A stretch of DNA of 44,783 nucleotides from Moraxella caprae DSM 19149 (GCF_000426885.1 NZ_AUGF01000024.1:1-44783), one strand, 5' to 3'. Counted from the first letter of the stretch, positions 17,188 to 26,493 are shown. The notes: generated by a model from the letters alone, not told the origin. Program-made: numbers and translations.

Positions 17188-18160
17188 GATTTTCCCCATT
17201 ATTTAATTTATTCTCGTCTTTCATTTTGCCTTTATGAAAATGGCTATCTACCACACCCATAAATAATTCTTCTAGGCGGTTGGCTTTATTTCTCATGCTG
17301 ATAATTTGGATATTTAGGTTGTTTAATTGGGTAAATACGTCATTTAAATGTTGGGTTTTATTGAGTGTGATTTCTAAGGTTTTGTTATCTGCCAAATTTA
17401 TATGGCTGATATTATTAAGAGTTGGGGTATTTTTTAATTCGTCTTTTAAATCAAAAACAAAGGTTTCTAAGGATAACTGCGTCAGCAATGATTTCATGTC
17501 GGTGTTAATTAAAATTTCGCCATGATTTAATATGGCGATATATTTACACAACTGCTCGGCTTCTTCTAAATAATGGGTCGTCAAAATAATAGTTGTGCCT
17601 TCATCTTTATTGATACGCTCCATAAAATCCCACATAGAACGGCGTAATTCAATATCCACCCCTGCGGTCGGCTCGTCTAATATCAAAAGCCTAGGGCGAT
17701 GCATTAAAGCACGGGCAATCATCAGACGGCGTTTCATACCACCAGAGAGCGAACGAGCCTTTGTATCTTTCTTATCCCAAAGTCCCAATTCTTTTAATAA
17801 AAATTCGGCTCGTGGCAGAGCGTCTTTCTTTTTTATGCCGTAATAGCCTGCTTGAATAATCAATATATCCAAGCATTTTTCAAATTGGTTGAAATTAAAT
17901 TCTTGGGGAACAACGCCCAGATGGGATTTGGCAAGGCTTGGATTTTTGTGCAAATCCACACCAAAAATCTCCACCGTGCCGTCTGTTTGGGGAAATAATG
18001 AGCTGATGATACCAATCATCGTGGATTTACCCGCTCCATTTGCTCCAAGCAGGGCAAAAAATTCGCCTTGTGGCACGGTCAAATCCACGCCTTTTAGGGC
18101 GGCAGTGCCATTGGGATAGGTTTTTTTAAGGTTGGTTATTTTTAAGGCTGGTATGGTCAT
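17180..18160 (-). CDS. yadG: ABC exporter ATP-binding protein (YadG-like)
   Basis: The 326-aa ATPase energises the adjacent permease. Walker A is GANGAGKST (near residue 38), the Q-loop is PQEFNFNQF, the signature is LSGGMKRRL, Walker B is LLILDEPTAGVD, and the H-loop is ILTTHYLEEAEQ. An extra C-terminal domain of about 100 residues is less conserved and ends in a polar tail (KMKDENKLNNGENHE). The gene pair yadG-yadH sits upstream of queF on the same strand. Confidence in the ATPase role is high; the transported substrate cannot be read from the sequence. Confidence 0.95.
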   Translation of the reverse strand: MTIPALKITNLKKTYPNGTAALKGVDLTVPQGEFFALLGANGAGKSTMIGIISSLFPQTDGTVEIFGVDLHKNPSLAKSHLGVVPQEFNFNQFEKCLDILIIQAGYYGIKKKDALPRAEFLLKELGLWDKKDTKARSLSGGMKRRLMIARALMHRPRLLILDEPTAGVDIELRRSMWDFMERINKDEGTTIILTTHYLEEAEQLCKYIAILNHGEILINTDMKSLLTQLSLETFVFDLKDELKNTPTLNNISHINLADNKTLEITLNKTQHLNDVFTQLNNLNIQIISMRNKANRLEELFMGVVDSHFHKGKMKDENKLNNGENHE

Positions 18161-18217
18161 GATTTAGTTTTTAAAAATTTATTTGATAGTGTGAATTAAC
18201 GATATTTTGGGTAGAGT

Positions 18218-18285
18218 TGTAGGAGCAAATTGCAATTTGCTCTGTGATAAAATTTTGATTTTTAGGCGAATAAATTGCCCCTACA
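18218..18285. repeat. REP-like element, family C copy 2
   Basis: The ends TGTAGGAGCAAATT and AATTGCCCCTACA form an inverted repeat. The left end itself contains the GCAAATTGCAATTTGC palindrome. It lies upstream of yadG. Confidence 0.6.
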
Positions 18286-18386
18286 CATCTGCATTTTAAA
18301 AAGCATGATAACTAAATTAGGGTAAATAACAAAAAGACAAATTCACTTTTTAAATAAGTTAATTTATTTAAATCAATACAAGTTAA

Positions 18387-19069
18387 TTAAAAGAAATTGC
18401 TTACGTCTGTAATATAGAAATCGCCGTCATTATCCGCCTGATAGAGCTTTTTGCCATTTATTTCTATCGCCGTAAGACAACCGTCCCCATACGCCCATGT
18501 ATCAATGCAGATAATGCCGTTTTGAAATAACACCTGTCCGTCTCGCTGTTCGGTATGCCCACAAATCACGGTTTTGCCTGAGACATGACCGACATGGTTG
18601 TTTTCTAATTTACGCCAGCGTAGGGCATAATCATTTTGTTTATCCATTGGCAAATATGGATAAATGGACGCATGACAAAAGATAAAATCGTCTGTTTCAT
18701 GATAATCCACGGTTTTATTTAAAAAACCCACATAATTAAATGGCAAATGCAAACACTCTGACCGCATGGGCATTAGATTAAAAGATTGCAAGGTTTTATC
18801 GCCACCGACTTTCAGCCAAAATTCAAAGTCATCTTTGTATTTTAACCCTGCCAGCATAATCAGCTCGTGATTACCCATGATAAAGACCGTTTGACAAATG
18901 TCAGAAAATTCATCAATATATCCAGCACGCCTTTGCTGTCATCGCCACGATTGACATAATCACCCAAAAAGATAAGTGTGTCATCGAAGATTGGCTGTAT
19001 GCCGTCTATCAGCGTGGCTAGGGCAACCTTACTGCCGTGAATGTCGCCAATGGCGAAAACTCTTGCCAT
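18387..19069 (-). pseudogene. Ser/Thr metallophosphatase (PrpA/ApaH-like) with a frameshift
   Basis: The gene is split into two frames. The first (19069 down to 18860) carries FAIGDIHGSKVAL and LGDYVNRGDDSKG, the first two metal-binding motifs of the phosphoprotein-phosphatase family. The second (from about 18925 down to 18387) reads DEFSDICQTVFIMGNHELIM and gives the third motif (GNHE), then HASIYPY and CGHTEQRDG. The parts join if a single base is added near 18910-18925, so one base is missing there. The result is a natural pseudogene or a sequence error. The enzyme would be about 227 aa if repaired. It would remove phosphate from Ser/Thr proteins or nucleotides. Confidence 0.85.
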
Positions 19070-19159
19070 GATTTACCTTTTAATCCAAAATATAAAAGAC
19101 AAAAAACGCCAAACAGCCTAAGCAGTTATCCGCCTAAGCCATTTGAACCATTTAATGAA

Positions 19160-19705
19160 TTATTGCGATTGGGAAATGATATAATCAACCGCGTTTTTTA
19201 CTTCATCATCAGAGATGTCTGCACCGCCACGAGCAGGCATGGCGTTAAAACCATTGATGGCGTGGTCGTACAAAGTTGCCTTACCTTTGGCGATACGTGG
19301 AGCCCAATCGGCTGTACCTGTTTTTGGCGCTCCCACCAAGCCCGCATCATGACAGGTCGCACAGATGGCATTATAAAGCTGGTCACCAGGGCGAGCCACA
19401 CCTTCTACCGCGGGGGCTAGCACAGTGATGTTAATGTCGCACTCTTCGCCATCAAAGCACACTTTACCCACAGGGGCGATACGTGCCACCAGTTGTGGGT
19501 ACATGGCGATGAGCTTTTTGACCTGAGCACTGTCCTCAGGGATGGCTTCTTTTTTGGCTTCTGCTTTGGATGCTTCTGCAATCGCGGTCTCTGCCTGAGT
19601 CTCGGTCGTTGCTTCTACATTGGCAGGTGCTTCACTTGCTTGGCTGGTCATCACGCCAGAAATTGCCAACAATGTGGCAAAAGATAAAGTTACAATTTTT
19701 TTCAT
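19160..19705 (-). CDS. Cytochrome c5-like c-type cytochrome
   Basis: The 181-aa periplasmic protein has a signal peptide (MKKIVTLSFATLLAISG... ending at SQASEA). An Ala/Glu/Lys-rich linker to about residue 60 may be a tether. The single class I haem domain has the haem motif CATCH and the axial Met in GFNAMPARGG. DAGLVGAPKTG lies between them, as in cytochrome c5. It probably shuttles electrons to a terminal oxidase or a peroxidase. It is transcribed alone, opposite the tRNA gene. The linker is longer than in classic c5. Confidence 0.9.
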   Translation of the reverse strand: MKKIVTLSFATLLAISGVMTSQASEAPANVEATTETQAETAIAEASKAEAKKEAIPEDSAQVKKLIAMYPQLVARIAPVGKVCFDGEECDINITVLAPAVEGVARPGDQLYNAICATCHDAGLVGAPKTGTADWAPRIAKGKATLYDHAINGFNAMPARGGADISDDEVKNAVDYIISQSQ

Positions 19706-19878
19706 TGTCTTATCTCGTTTAGCCTTGAATAATCTTGTTATTCTGGGTTTGGGAAATTTACCCTACTATTATAAGGGAAAATAGGGATAAAATGCCACGT
19801 TTTTTATGTAATTTGTAAAGAATTAGCAAGATTTTTTGGTATTTTTACAAAAACATGGTAATTTTGGCAAAAATCTGC

Positions 19879-19884
19879 TAAAAT
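19879..19884 (+). promoter_or_regulatory. Candidate -10 element for tRNA-Arg
   Basis: TAAAAT lies 12 bases before the 5' end of the tRNA. A clear -35 element is not seen at the ideal distance; TGGTAA at 19856 is the nearest candidate. Confidence 0.4.
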
Positions 19885-19896
19885 ATCGCCCTTAAT

Positions 19897-19973
19897 GTGC
19901 CTGTAGCTCAGTTGGATAGAGTATTGGCCTCCGAAGCCAAAGGTCGTGGGTTCAATTCCCGCCAGGCACGCCA
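19897..19973 (+). tRNA. tRNA-Arg (anticodon CCG)
   Basis: A full cloverleaf is readable. The acceptor stem is GTGCCTG with CAGGCAC, the D-arm contains AGCTCAGTTGGATAGAG, and the anticodon stem is TTGGC/GCCAA with loop CTCCGAA. The T-arm is GTGGG TTCAATT CCCGC. The encoded CCA is at 19971-19973. The anticodon CCG (19931-19933) reads CGG arginine codons. It stands alone and is followed by a terminator at 19989. Confidence 0.97.
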
Positions 19974-19988
19974 TTCATCATTGATAAA

Positions 19989-20016
19989 ATGAAAAACACG
20001 CCCAAAAGCGTGTTTT
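19989..20016 (+). terminator. Terminator after tRNA-Arg
   Basis: AAAACACGC and GCGTGTTTT pair around CCAAAA, followed by a T run. It is also placed to end gloA transcripts on the minus strand, since the stem is flanked by A-rich sequence on the other side. Confidence 0.85.
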
Positions 20017-20023
20017 TTTGTTT

Positions 20024-20557
20024 TTAACCTTTTAGCTCAATAATCTCAACCCAGTAGCCATCTGGGTCTTTGATAAAGGCGATGTCTTTCATGCTACCGT
20101 CTTCGGGGCGTTTTTGGAACACGACATTATTTTGATCAAACCACGCCACTGCTTTTGCCAAATCAGGCACGGCAAAGCAGATATGCCCAAAGCCTCTGGG
20201 GTCGCTGTTGCCGTCATGATAGCTAAAATCAGCGTCATTTTCGGTGCCATAGTTGTGTGTCAGCTCCAAAATCCCACGTTGGCGCGAAACATAAGCGGTC
20301 AGGTTCTCTGTGGCAGGCAAATTATCACGCTCATCAGCAGTCAGCTTTGCCAAAAAATACAAGTCAAATTTGGCATCAGGGAATTGACTATGGCGTAACA
20401 AAGTCATACCAAGTACGCCTGTATAAAATTCTAGCGACTTAACAGGGTCTTTGATGCGTAGCATGGTGTGGTTAAAGGTAAAACCTTCGGACGCTGTCGG
20501 AATGTCTTTAACGCCATTGGCAGTCAAGGCTTGGGCGGGTTGGGTAATGGTCGTCAT
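20024..20557 (-). CDS. gloA: Lactoylglutathione lyase (glyoxalase I)
   Basis: The 177-aa enzyme turns the methylglyoxal-glutathione hemithioacetal into S-lactoylglutathione. The glyoxalase fold shows HTMLRIKDPVKSLEFYTGVLGM, with the first metal His; ILELTHNYGTE, with the metal Glu; RGFGHICFAVPDL, with the second His; and DPDGYWVEII, with the last Glu. The length matches long gammaproteobacterial and eukaryote-like forms, which are often zinc-dependent; metal choice cannot be decided here. A strong AGGAG lies five bases before the ATG. The gene upstream encodes a carbonic anhydrase. Confidence 0.96.
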   Translation of the reverse strand: MTTITQPAQALTANGVKDIPTASEGFTFNHTMLRIKDPVKSLEFYTGVLGMTLLRHSQFPDAKFDLYFLAKLTADERDNLPATENLTAYVSRQRGILELTHNYGTENDADFSYHDGNSDPRGFGHICFAVPDLAKAVAWFDQNNVVFQKRPEDGSMKDIAFIKDPDGYWVEIIELKG

Positions 20558-20612
20558 AACGACTCCTCTTTTTGGTTTAACATACTTTTAAAAAACTTTT
20601 GCAATAATAAAC

Positions 20613-21236
20613 TTATTCAAAAAAATTCACTTTGCCAGTTGCCACGTCATATTCCGCTCCGACAATGGTCAGTCTCCCACTATTAACCATATCTTCTAAA
20701 CTGCGTGAGCCTGATTTTAATTGGCTTACCGACAGTCGCACATTGGCGCGCACGGCACGGTCAATGAACTCGTCCATGTCTATCTCACCATCGCCTGCGG
20801 TGAGTATCTCATGTAGGTTGTACACGCTGGGGCGAATTCTATCAACGATGGATTGCAAATTGGGCGAATAATACTGCTCAGGATTGATGAGTGTCTCGAC
20901 ACATGCCGTTACCGCCCCACAGTGGCTATGCCCTAGCACAACCACAAGTTCGGTACCGAATTTCTCGGCAGCGAACTCTACCGAACCAATCTGCGATGGG
21001 GCAACGACATTGCCCGCCACTCGGATGACAAACAGCTCGCCCAATTTTTGGTCAAAGATGAGCTCCACAGGCACACGAGCGTCCGAACACCCCAAAATAA
21101 TGGCTGATGGCAACTGCTCTTCCACCAGTATCGGCGGAGGCTGATGATGTTCTTTGGCATTTTTGATTTTTTCAACATAACGCAAATTACCTGCTTTTAA
21201 CTGTTTTAGCACCGCTTGGGCATTTAAGTTTTTCAT
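20613..21236 (-). CDS. Beta-class carbonic anhydrase
   Basis: The 207-aa zinc enzyme interconverts CO2 and bicarbonate. The beta-class zinc ligands are visible: Cys in ILGCSDARVP, with the Asp-Arg dyad, and His and Cys in VVVLGHSHCGAV. The central FVIRVAGNVVAP strand is typical. AGGAAG sits before the ATG. It lies upstream of gloA (55 bp), with which it may be co-transcribed. The sequence does not show whether it is dedicated to central metabolism or to pH control. Confidence 0.95.
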   Translation of the reverse strand: MKNLNAQAVLKQLKAGNLRYVEKIKNAKEHHQPPPILVEEQLPSAIILGCSDARVPVELIFDQKLGELFVIRVAGNVVAPSQIGSVEFAAEKFGTELVVVLGHSHCGAVTACVETLINPEQYYSPNLQSIVDRIRPSVYNLHEILTAGDGEIDMDEFIDRAVRANVRLSVSQLKSGSRSLEDMVNSGRLTIVGAEYDVATGKVNFFE

Positions 21237-21298
21237 GGCACTTCCTGTTGAAGTTATTTAATTTAATACGTGACCGACCATTCAAATACTATCAATCA

Positions 21299-22291
21299 TC
21301 ACGGCATGGTCATGGGTGGGGCAGGCTCTAAGTCCGCCACATTCGCCCCCTTGGTGGGTGCAGGCTTTTCACTTTTAGGTTCAGACTTTGGTTCATTTTT
21401 GGATTCAGGGATTGGCTCGGGTCTTGTTTTAGGTTTTGGCTCGACCTGACTTTCTGCTTTATTACTACTCTTGGTATCAGCTTTTGGTTTTTCTGCCGTC
21501 TCTTTGGGTTTGATGGTAGGCGGAGCTTTGAGTTGTTTGGTCGGCTCACTCTCCTGCTCATTTAAGTCGGCAATCACGTCTTCTGCCACTGCTTTTTTGG
21601 GCGTCTCTTTTACTTCCTCTTTTGGCTTAGGTGCCTCGGCAGGGATTTCTTTTTTGGTTGGTTTTAAACGAACTGCACGAGGTGATGATTCCGAAGAATC
21701 AATCACCACTTCCGCTGAACGTTCGTAATTATCTATCATACCAACATAACGCTTCATTTCCTCAGGCATAGGTGTGACACTTTTGGGCAGTCCAAAATCC
21801 ACCGTCTTTATCGCACCCAATGCCTCCTGGGTACTACCCATGATGCCATAGGTTAGGATATAACGCTGTTCGTTATTGGCATTATGATAGCGAAAATAAG
21901 CAAACTTATCACGGTCTCTGCGTCCTTTGAGATATTCGGTGATAATCTCATTTTGTGCCACATCCATGACTTGCACTGTCCAGCGTTTGTGATTGTCTTC
22001 AAAAAATTTTTTACCCTTAAACTCGGCAGGATAGTTACGCAGGTCTCGTACCACCGTCGCAAAGTCAATGGGCGGCACTTCTTTGGAGAGCTCACTAAGA
22101 TTGTCAATGGTTACTGGCAAGGCAAAGTCTTCTGCCACCGCTTTGGTTTTTTGACGTTCTTTGGCAATCTCTGGTGTGGCGTGAGAAAGCGACATTAAGA
22201 ACCACAGCATCAGCATGACGCCTGCCATGATAAGCCATATCATCGCCTGTCTTCTGGATTTTTTATTAATCATCGCTACACTTTGAGTCAT
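21299..22291 (-). CDS. SPOR-domain-like membrane protein (DamX-position)
   Basis: The 330-aa protein has a short cytoplasmic N-terminus, a transmembrane helix (about 16-36, MIWLIMAGVMLMLWFLMSL), and a globular region at about 95-185 that resembles a SPOR fold (WTVQVMDVAQNEIITEYL, RYILTYGIMGSTQEA). The rest is a long Pro/Lys/Glu-rich tail. Its place after aroB is that of damX in E. coli, and SPOR proteins bind denuded septal peptidoglycan. The globular and tail order is reversed relative to DamX, where SPOR is C-terminal, so this is an inferred relationship. The tail is repetitive (EPKPKTRPEPIPESKNEPKS) and may change length by slippage. A family A element separates it from aroB. Confidence 0.7.
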   Translation of the reverse strand: MTQSVAMINKKSRRQAMIWLIMAGVMLMLWFLMSLSHATPEIAKERQKTKAVAEDFALPVTIDNLSELSKEVPPIDFATVVRDLRNYPAEFKGKKFFEDNHKRWTVQVMDVAQNEIITEYLKGRRDRDKFAYFRYHNANNEQRYILTYGIMGSTQEALGAIKTVDFGLPKSVTPMPEEMKRYVGMIDNYERSAEVVIDSSESSPRAVRLKPTKKEIPAEAPKPKEEVKETPKKAVAEDVIADLNEQESEPTKQLKAPPTIKPKETAEKPKADTKSSNKAESQVEPKPKTRPEPIPESKNEPKSEPKSEKPAPTKGANVADLEPAPPMTMP

Positions 22292-22322
22292 GGTCTTGCC
22301 TTTAATTAATACAATATTTTTA

Positions 22323-22457
22323 GGTAGTGGTCTAAAAAGTATGCCAAACTAGATTTTCCGTTCACCCTGAGCCTGCCTATGGATAGGAAAGCCGTTAGGT
22401 TTCCCAAGCTCGCCACGAACGGTTTTCCTTGTAGCATACTTTTTGAACCAGAGCCAA
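22323..22457. repeat. Family A palindromic element, copy 2 (inverted)
   Basis: This 135-bp copy is inverted relative to the one at 8574-8708 and has exactly the same length. Shared blocks are TTGGCTCTGGTTCAAAAAGT, CCGTTCGTGGCGAGCTTGGG and GCATACTTTTTAGACCACT (read on the minus strand). It lies between aroB and the SPOR gene, inside a likely transcript, where it could fold into a long hairpin. Confidence 0.85.
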
Positions 22458-22462
22458 AAAAA

Positions 22463-23563
22463 TCAATGGTTGGCGTTGAGCACTTCTGTTAACATTGCCA
22501 TATCAAAATCTTTGGTAACAAACGCCTTGCCAAGCTCTTTTAATAACACCAATCGAATACTGCCGTTTTGCACTTTTTTGTCATGTCCCATCAAATCCAG
22601 TGCCACCGATGGTTCTATATAGGGTGGTTTGACGGGCAAATCAAAGATTTGCAATAAATCAACAACACGAGCAACTTCGTCTTCACCAATCAGCCCGAGT
22701 TTTTGTGACATCATCATCGCTTGCACCATACCCACCGCTACTGCCTCGCCATGAAGCCAATTGCCATAGCCCATGTGCGTCTCAATGACATGTCCAAAGG
22801 TATGCCCGAAGTTTAGCAAAGCACGCACACCCGACTCACGTTCATCGCTGGCAACGATTTTGGCTTTATAGTCACAGCAGCGATACACCAACTCGCTTAG
22901 TATCGCACCATCTCTGGCGGTGATTTTTGCAGCATTGACTTCAAGCCAATCCAAAAAAGTCTTATCAAAAATGAGTGCATATTTTACCACTTCCGCCAGT
23001 CCTGCCGCAAATTCTCTTTTGGGCAATGTATCAAATGTCGTCATGTCCGCCAACACGCACACAGGTTGCCAAAATGCCCCAATCATGTTCTTGCCAAGGG
23101 GGTGGTTAATGCCTGTCTTGCCACCCACTGACGAGTCCACTTGTGCCAGTAGCGTGGTCGGCACTTGAATGAAATTTACCCCACGCATAAAGCTTGCCGC
23201 CGCAAAGCCGGTCATATCGCCAATCACCCCACCACCTAAGGCGATGAGCGTACAATCCCGAGCAAAGTGGTTTTTCATGAGTACATCATAAATGGTATTG
23301 ATATACTCTTGGTTTTTATACTGCTCACCATCAGGCAAGACACAGCTCTCCACCATCAAGCCCTGTGCTACCAAATGTTTAGTTAAATCGGTCAAATACA
23401 AAGGGGCAATGGTCGTATTAGTAACGATAAGCACCTGCTTGCCTTTGATGAATGGCAAAATAGGACTTGCCAAATCTATCTGAACTGCGGTGCTGGCACC
23501 AATAAAAATGGGATAATCGTGACTCTGGGTTTGGACAGTGAGTGTATTGGTAATGTGTGTCAT
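22463..23563 (-). CDS. aroB: 3-dehydroquinate synthase
   Basis: The 366-aa enzyme catalyses the second shikimate-pathway step, turning DAHP into 3-dehydroquinate. It is NAD- and metal-dependent. The NAD-binding and active-site blocks are LIALGGGVIGDMTGFAAA, QVPTTLLAQVDSSVGGKTGI and ALLNFGHTFGHVIE, with a metal-binding His pair, plus NWLHGEAVAVGM. The length matches the family. It follows aroK by 45 bp, the usual order in Gammaproteobacteria. Confidence 0.97.
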   Translation of the reverse strand: MTHITNTLTVQTQSHDYPIFIGASTAVQIDLASPILPFIKGKQVLIVTNTTIAPLYLTDLTKHLVAQGLMVESCVLPDGEQYKNQEYINTIYDVLMKNHFARDCTLIALGGGVIGDMTGFAAASFMRGVNFIQVPTTLLAQVDSSVGGKTGINHPLGKNMIGAFWQPVCVLADMTTFDTLPKREFAAGLAEVVKYALIFDKTFLDWLEVNAAKITARDGAILSELVYRCCDYKAKIVASDERESGVRALLNFGHTFGHVIETHMGYGNWLHGEAVAVGMVQAMMMSQKLGLIGEDEVARVVDLLQIFDLPVKPPYIEPSVALDLMGHDKKVQNGSIRLVLLKELGKAFVTKDFDMAMLTEVLNANH

Positions 23564-23608
23564 GATGCTACTTTGAAATTTGCTGTAAATATTTTAATGG
23601 TTTAAAAA

Positions 23609-24217
23609 TTAAGATGTTTGCTGATTCTCAATATTTTTGGCATAAGCGATAAGAACATCAAGTATCTCTGCCATCATTTGCTTGGGGTAAGCCCTTCCTG
23701 TGGCGACAGTAATGTCTGCCACCTCTTGATATAACGGTAACCGTCTTTGATAAAGCGTTTCTAATACCGCTTTGGGGTTATCTGTTTGGAGTAGGGGACG
23801 ATTTTTGTCTTTTTTGGTGCGATGGATTTGGGTGTCCACGCTCGCATCCAAAAAAATAACCAATCCACGTTTTAGATATTCTCGATTGCATTCACGCTCA
23901 ACCACGCCGCCACCTGTAGCCAGTACAATGCTTGACATGGCAGACAGCTCATCCATGGCACGGCTCTCACGCTCACGAAAGCCTGACTCACCCTCTTTTT
24001 GAAAAATCCACGGGATGTCCGCCCCTGCTTTTTCACTGATGTGCCAATCTGCATCCAAAAAAGGACGTTTTAAATGTTTGGCAAGCAGTTTACCAACGGT
24101 TGTCTTGCCCGCCCCCATCGGTCCCACCAAAAAAATAGACGGCAATAAATGGGCATAGTGATGAATGGGTTTTTGGACAAACACCTCTTCAATCACCGCC
24201 GATTCTTCTATACTCAT
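23609..24217 (-). CDS. aroK: Shikimate kinase
   Basis: The 202-aa kinase phosphorylates shikimate at the 3-OH. The P-loop is GPMGAGKTTVGKLLA. The shikimate-binding Asp-Arg parts are in FLDADWHIS and ESGFRERES, followed by VLATGGGVV and the lid arginine in DKNRPLLQ. The ATG at 24217 is used. The open frame extends 79 codons further, but that region overlaps the end of pilQ and the terminator and has no family similarity. The N-terminal 27 residues (MSIEESAVIEEVFVQKP) are extra relative to the E. coli enzyme. Confidence 0.95.
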   Translation of the reverse strand: MSIEESAVIEEVFVQKPIHHYAHLLPSIFLVGPMGAGKTTVGKLLAKHLKRPFLDADWHISEKAGADIPWIFQKEGESGFRERESRAMDELSAMSSIVLATGGGVVERECNREYLKRGLVIFLDASVDTQIHRTKKDKNRPLLQTDNPKAVLETLYQRRLPLYQEVADITVATGRAYPKQMMAEILDVLIAYAKNIENQQTS

Positions 24218-24292
24218 AATAACATCACTAAAAATAAATGTCCTATGATACAAGTTTTGGTCAATTATGGCTAGTGCTTTTTTGTGAATACA

Positions 24293-24327
24293 AAACAAAA
24301 AGCAGACCATTAGCCTGCTTTTTGTTT
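24293..24327 (-). terminator. Hairpin between pilQ and aroK
   Basis: AAACAAAAAGCAG pairs with CTGCTTTTTGTTT around an eight-to-nine-base loop. On the minus strand it follows the pilQ stop by 12 bases and has a T tract. It should end or attenuate the pilMNOPQ transcript before aroK. Confidence 0.85.
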
Positions 24328-24338
24328 GAACTGTAAAA

Positions 24339-26459
24339 TTAGTAGCGACTAACGCCGTCGTTGACGATGCGTGGTGTGACAAAGATAAGGAGCTCTTCTT
24401 TGCTGTTAAGCCTAACATTATTTCTAAACAAACGACCCACCCCTGGTAAATCACCTAAGAAAGGTACTTTACTTTGGTTGTTACCAATGGTGTTCTTAAA
24501 GACACCGCCCAGCACCACAGTCTGACCATCTTCTAAGATAACATTGGTTTTTATCTCATCAGTGCTAAGAATTGGTACGCCCAACACCCTACTGCCGGAG
24601 TCCGCAGAGTTGGTAATTTCTAAATCTAGACCTATCTTACCCTCTGGGGTGATGTTTGGTGTGGCAGATAGCACTAAAGCCGCTTCTTTAAAGCTGACTG
24701 TTGTTGCACCACTGGCTGATGCCTCTTGATAAGGAATATCCACCCCAGATGAGATTCTGGCTGGTTGTTTATCAGATGTTAAGACCTTTGGCGAAGAGAT
24801 AATCTCTCCTTTATTATCAGCCTGCATTGCTGACAATTCCAAGCCCAGTGCATAATTATCAATATTCAACAGTCCTAGCGATATACCACTTGTAGCTGCA
24901 ATACCTAAATCAACAGCAAAGTTACCAAAACGCGATTCGGTGTTTGAAGAAGACAATCCATTCATTCCGCGAATGTCAAATTCATTACCCTTTCTATTAA
25001 AACCCCATCTTACACCCAACTGCTTAGAAAAAGAGTCTGATGCATTAACAATGCGAGCCTCAATCATTACCTGTTTAACAGGAATGTCAATAGTTTCAAT
25101 TAATTGACGTACATTTGCAATGCTTCGTGCCGTATCATTGATGATGATGGTGTTGGTACGACCATCAAAGGTAGCATTACCACGTGGGCTAAGTAGTGAG
25201 TTACGGCTATTATTAGAGCCACTTGAACCACCAACTCTATCTAATAGGCCATGAATGTCTTCCGCCTTGGCATAGTTAAGACGGATATGCTCTTGACGAA
25301 TAGGTTCTAATTCATCTACCTTTTTAGCATCTTCCAACTCTTTAATTTCGCGTGCTGCCAACTCTTCAGCAGGTGCTACCAAAATCACGTTACCATTTTT
25401 GCGCTGACCTAGATTTTTACTTTTTAGGATAATATCCAATGCTTGATCCCATGGGACATTAATAAGTCTTAATGTAATATTACCCTGCACATTATCAGCA
25501 GCAACGATATTATTTTCGGTGAATTGACCCAATACATCAAGTACAGTACGCACTGATACATCCTGAAATTCCATTGATAACGGTTCACCAGTATAAACCT
25601 TCTCTTCAATGGTCGGTTCACGGAGTATTTTTGGTGGCAATACTGAGATGTTAAGTGTTGCACCTGATTGATAGGCTTGGTACTCAAAATCACCTGTCAT
25701 GTTAACCGTAATAACACCATTTTGACCTTGATTTTTTGCATCAATATCCGCAACCAAACCACTACCATTAATACGTTTTAATAAATGACGTGGAATGGTA
25801 GTGCCAGTGGTGCGAATCACCAGTTTATTACCTTGGCGTTGTACATCTACAGGAATGGACTCATTGGTTAGGTTTACGGTAACATTACCACCATTAGCAT
25901 TACCTGAGTAATCGACTGTTGAGACGCCGTCATAACTACTTGCCAAAGAACCCGAGGTAGGTGCTAACAATGGGTTTACTTTTACAGTCATCGGCTGTGC
26001 CTCTGGTTGGGCTGGCGTGGCAACAACCGCAGGGGCGGGTTCATTTGCTACAGATTGGGTGGTCGATGAACCGCCCTGTTTTATATTAATAAGTAGCTGA
26101 TTACCTTGTACCGTGCTGGTGTAGCTTGCACTATCCTTTAAGTTAATCATTAAGCGGGTCATAGAGCCGTTATTTAGTGCAGTCACTTCATTAACCACGC
26201 CACGGTTGATGGGCATACTTCTTGGCAATCCACCACTACTTACTTGGTTAAAATCAAGTGCCAATTGCTTACCGCCTGCCTGTTGATAAGCCACAGGGGT
26301 TACAGGCTGACCATCAAAAGCAACTTTAATTTGCGTAGTATCAGCACTGATTTGGTTGGCTGATAGACCTTGAATAGCTAAAGCATGTGCTTCAACCGCC
26401 ATAAAACTGATTGCCAACGCAGAATAAGCAAAGGCAGACTTTTTGTTTAAAAAATTCAT
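24339..26459 (-). CDS. pilQ: Type IV pilus secretin
   Basis: The 706-aa outer-membrane secretin forms the channel through which pili and transforming DNA pass. It has a signal peptide (ending VEAHA), two AMIN peptidoglycan-binding domains (about 28-120 and 175-275), and a secretin N0/STN domain near 290-355 (PLSMEFQDVSVRTVLDVLGQ). An N1-type domain follows (LNYAKAEDIHGLLDRV...ARSIANVRQLIETID), then the secretin core with VPILSTDEIKTNVILEDGQT and the VPFLGDLPGVGRLFRN lip motif. The length is normal. It is the last gene of the pilMNOPQ operon, 34 bp after pilP. Confidence 0.97.
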   Translation of the reverse strand: MNFLNKKSAFAYSALAISFMAVEAHALAIQGLSANQISADTTQIKVAFDGQPVTPVAYQQAGGKQLALDFNQVSSGGLPRSMPINRGVVNEVTALNNGSMTRLMINLKDSASYTSTVQGNQLLINIKQGGSSTTQSVANEPAPAVVATPAQPEAQPMTVKVNPLLAPTSGSLASSYDGVSTVDYSGNANGGNVTVNLTNESIPVDVQRQGNKLVIRTTGTTIPRHLLKRINGSGLVADIDAKNQGQNGVITVNMTGDFEYQAYQSGATLNISVLPPKILREPTIEEKVYTGEPLSMEFQDVSVRTVLDVLGQFTENNIVAADNVQGNITLRLINVPWDQALDIILKSKNLGQRKNGNVILVAPAEELAAREIKELEDAKKVDELEPIRQEHIRLNYAKAEDIHGLLDRVGGSSGSNNSRNSLLSPRGNATFDGRTNTIIINDTARSIANVRQLIETIDIPVKQVMIEARIVNASDSFSKQLGVRWGFNRKGNEFDIRGMNGLSSSNTESRFGNFAVDLGIAATSGISLGLLNIDNYALGLELSAMQADNKGEIISSPKVLTSDKQPARISSGVDIPYQEASASGATTVSFKEAALVLSATPNITPEGKIGLDLEITNSADSGSRVLGVPILSTDEIKTNVILEDGQTVVLGGVFKNTIGNNQSKVPFLGDLPGVGRLFRNNVRLNSKEELLIFVTPRIVNDGVSRY

Positions 26460-26493
26460 TATTTCATCCTCAGAATAAATCTAGTTAGCTCTG

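Noticed and set aside
24218-24454. 79-codon extension of aroK
   Set aside because: It overlaps the pilQ 3' end and a terminator and has no shikimate-kinase similarity.
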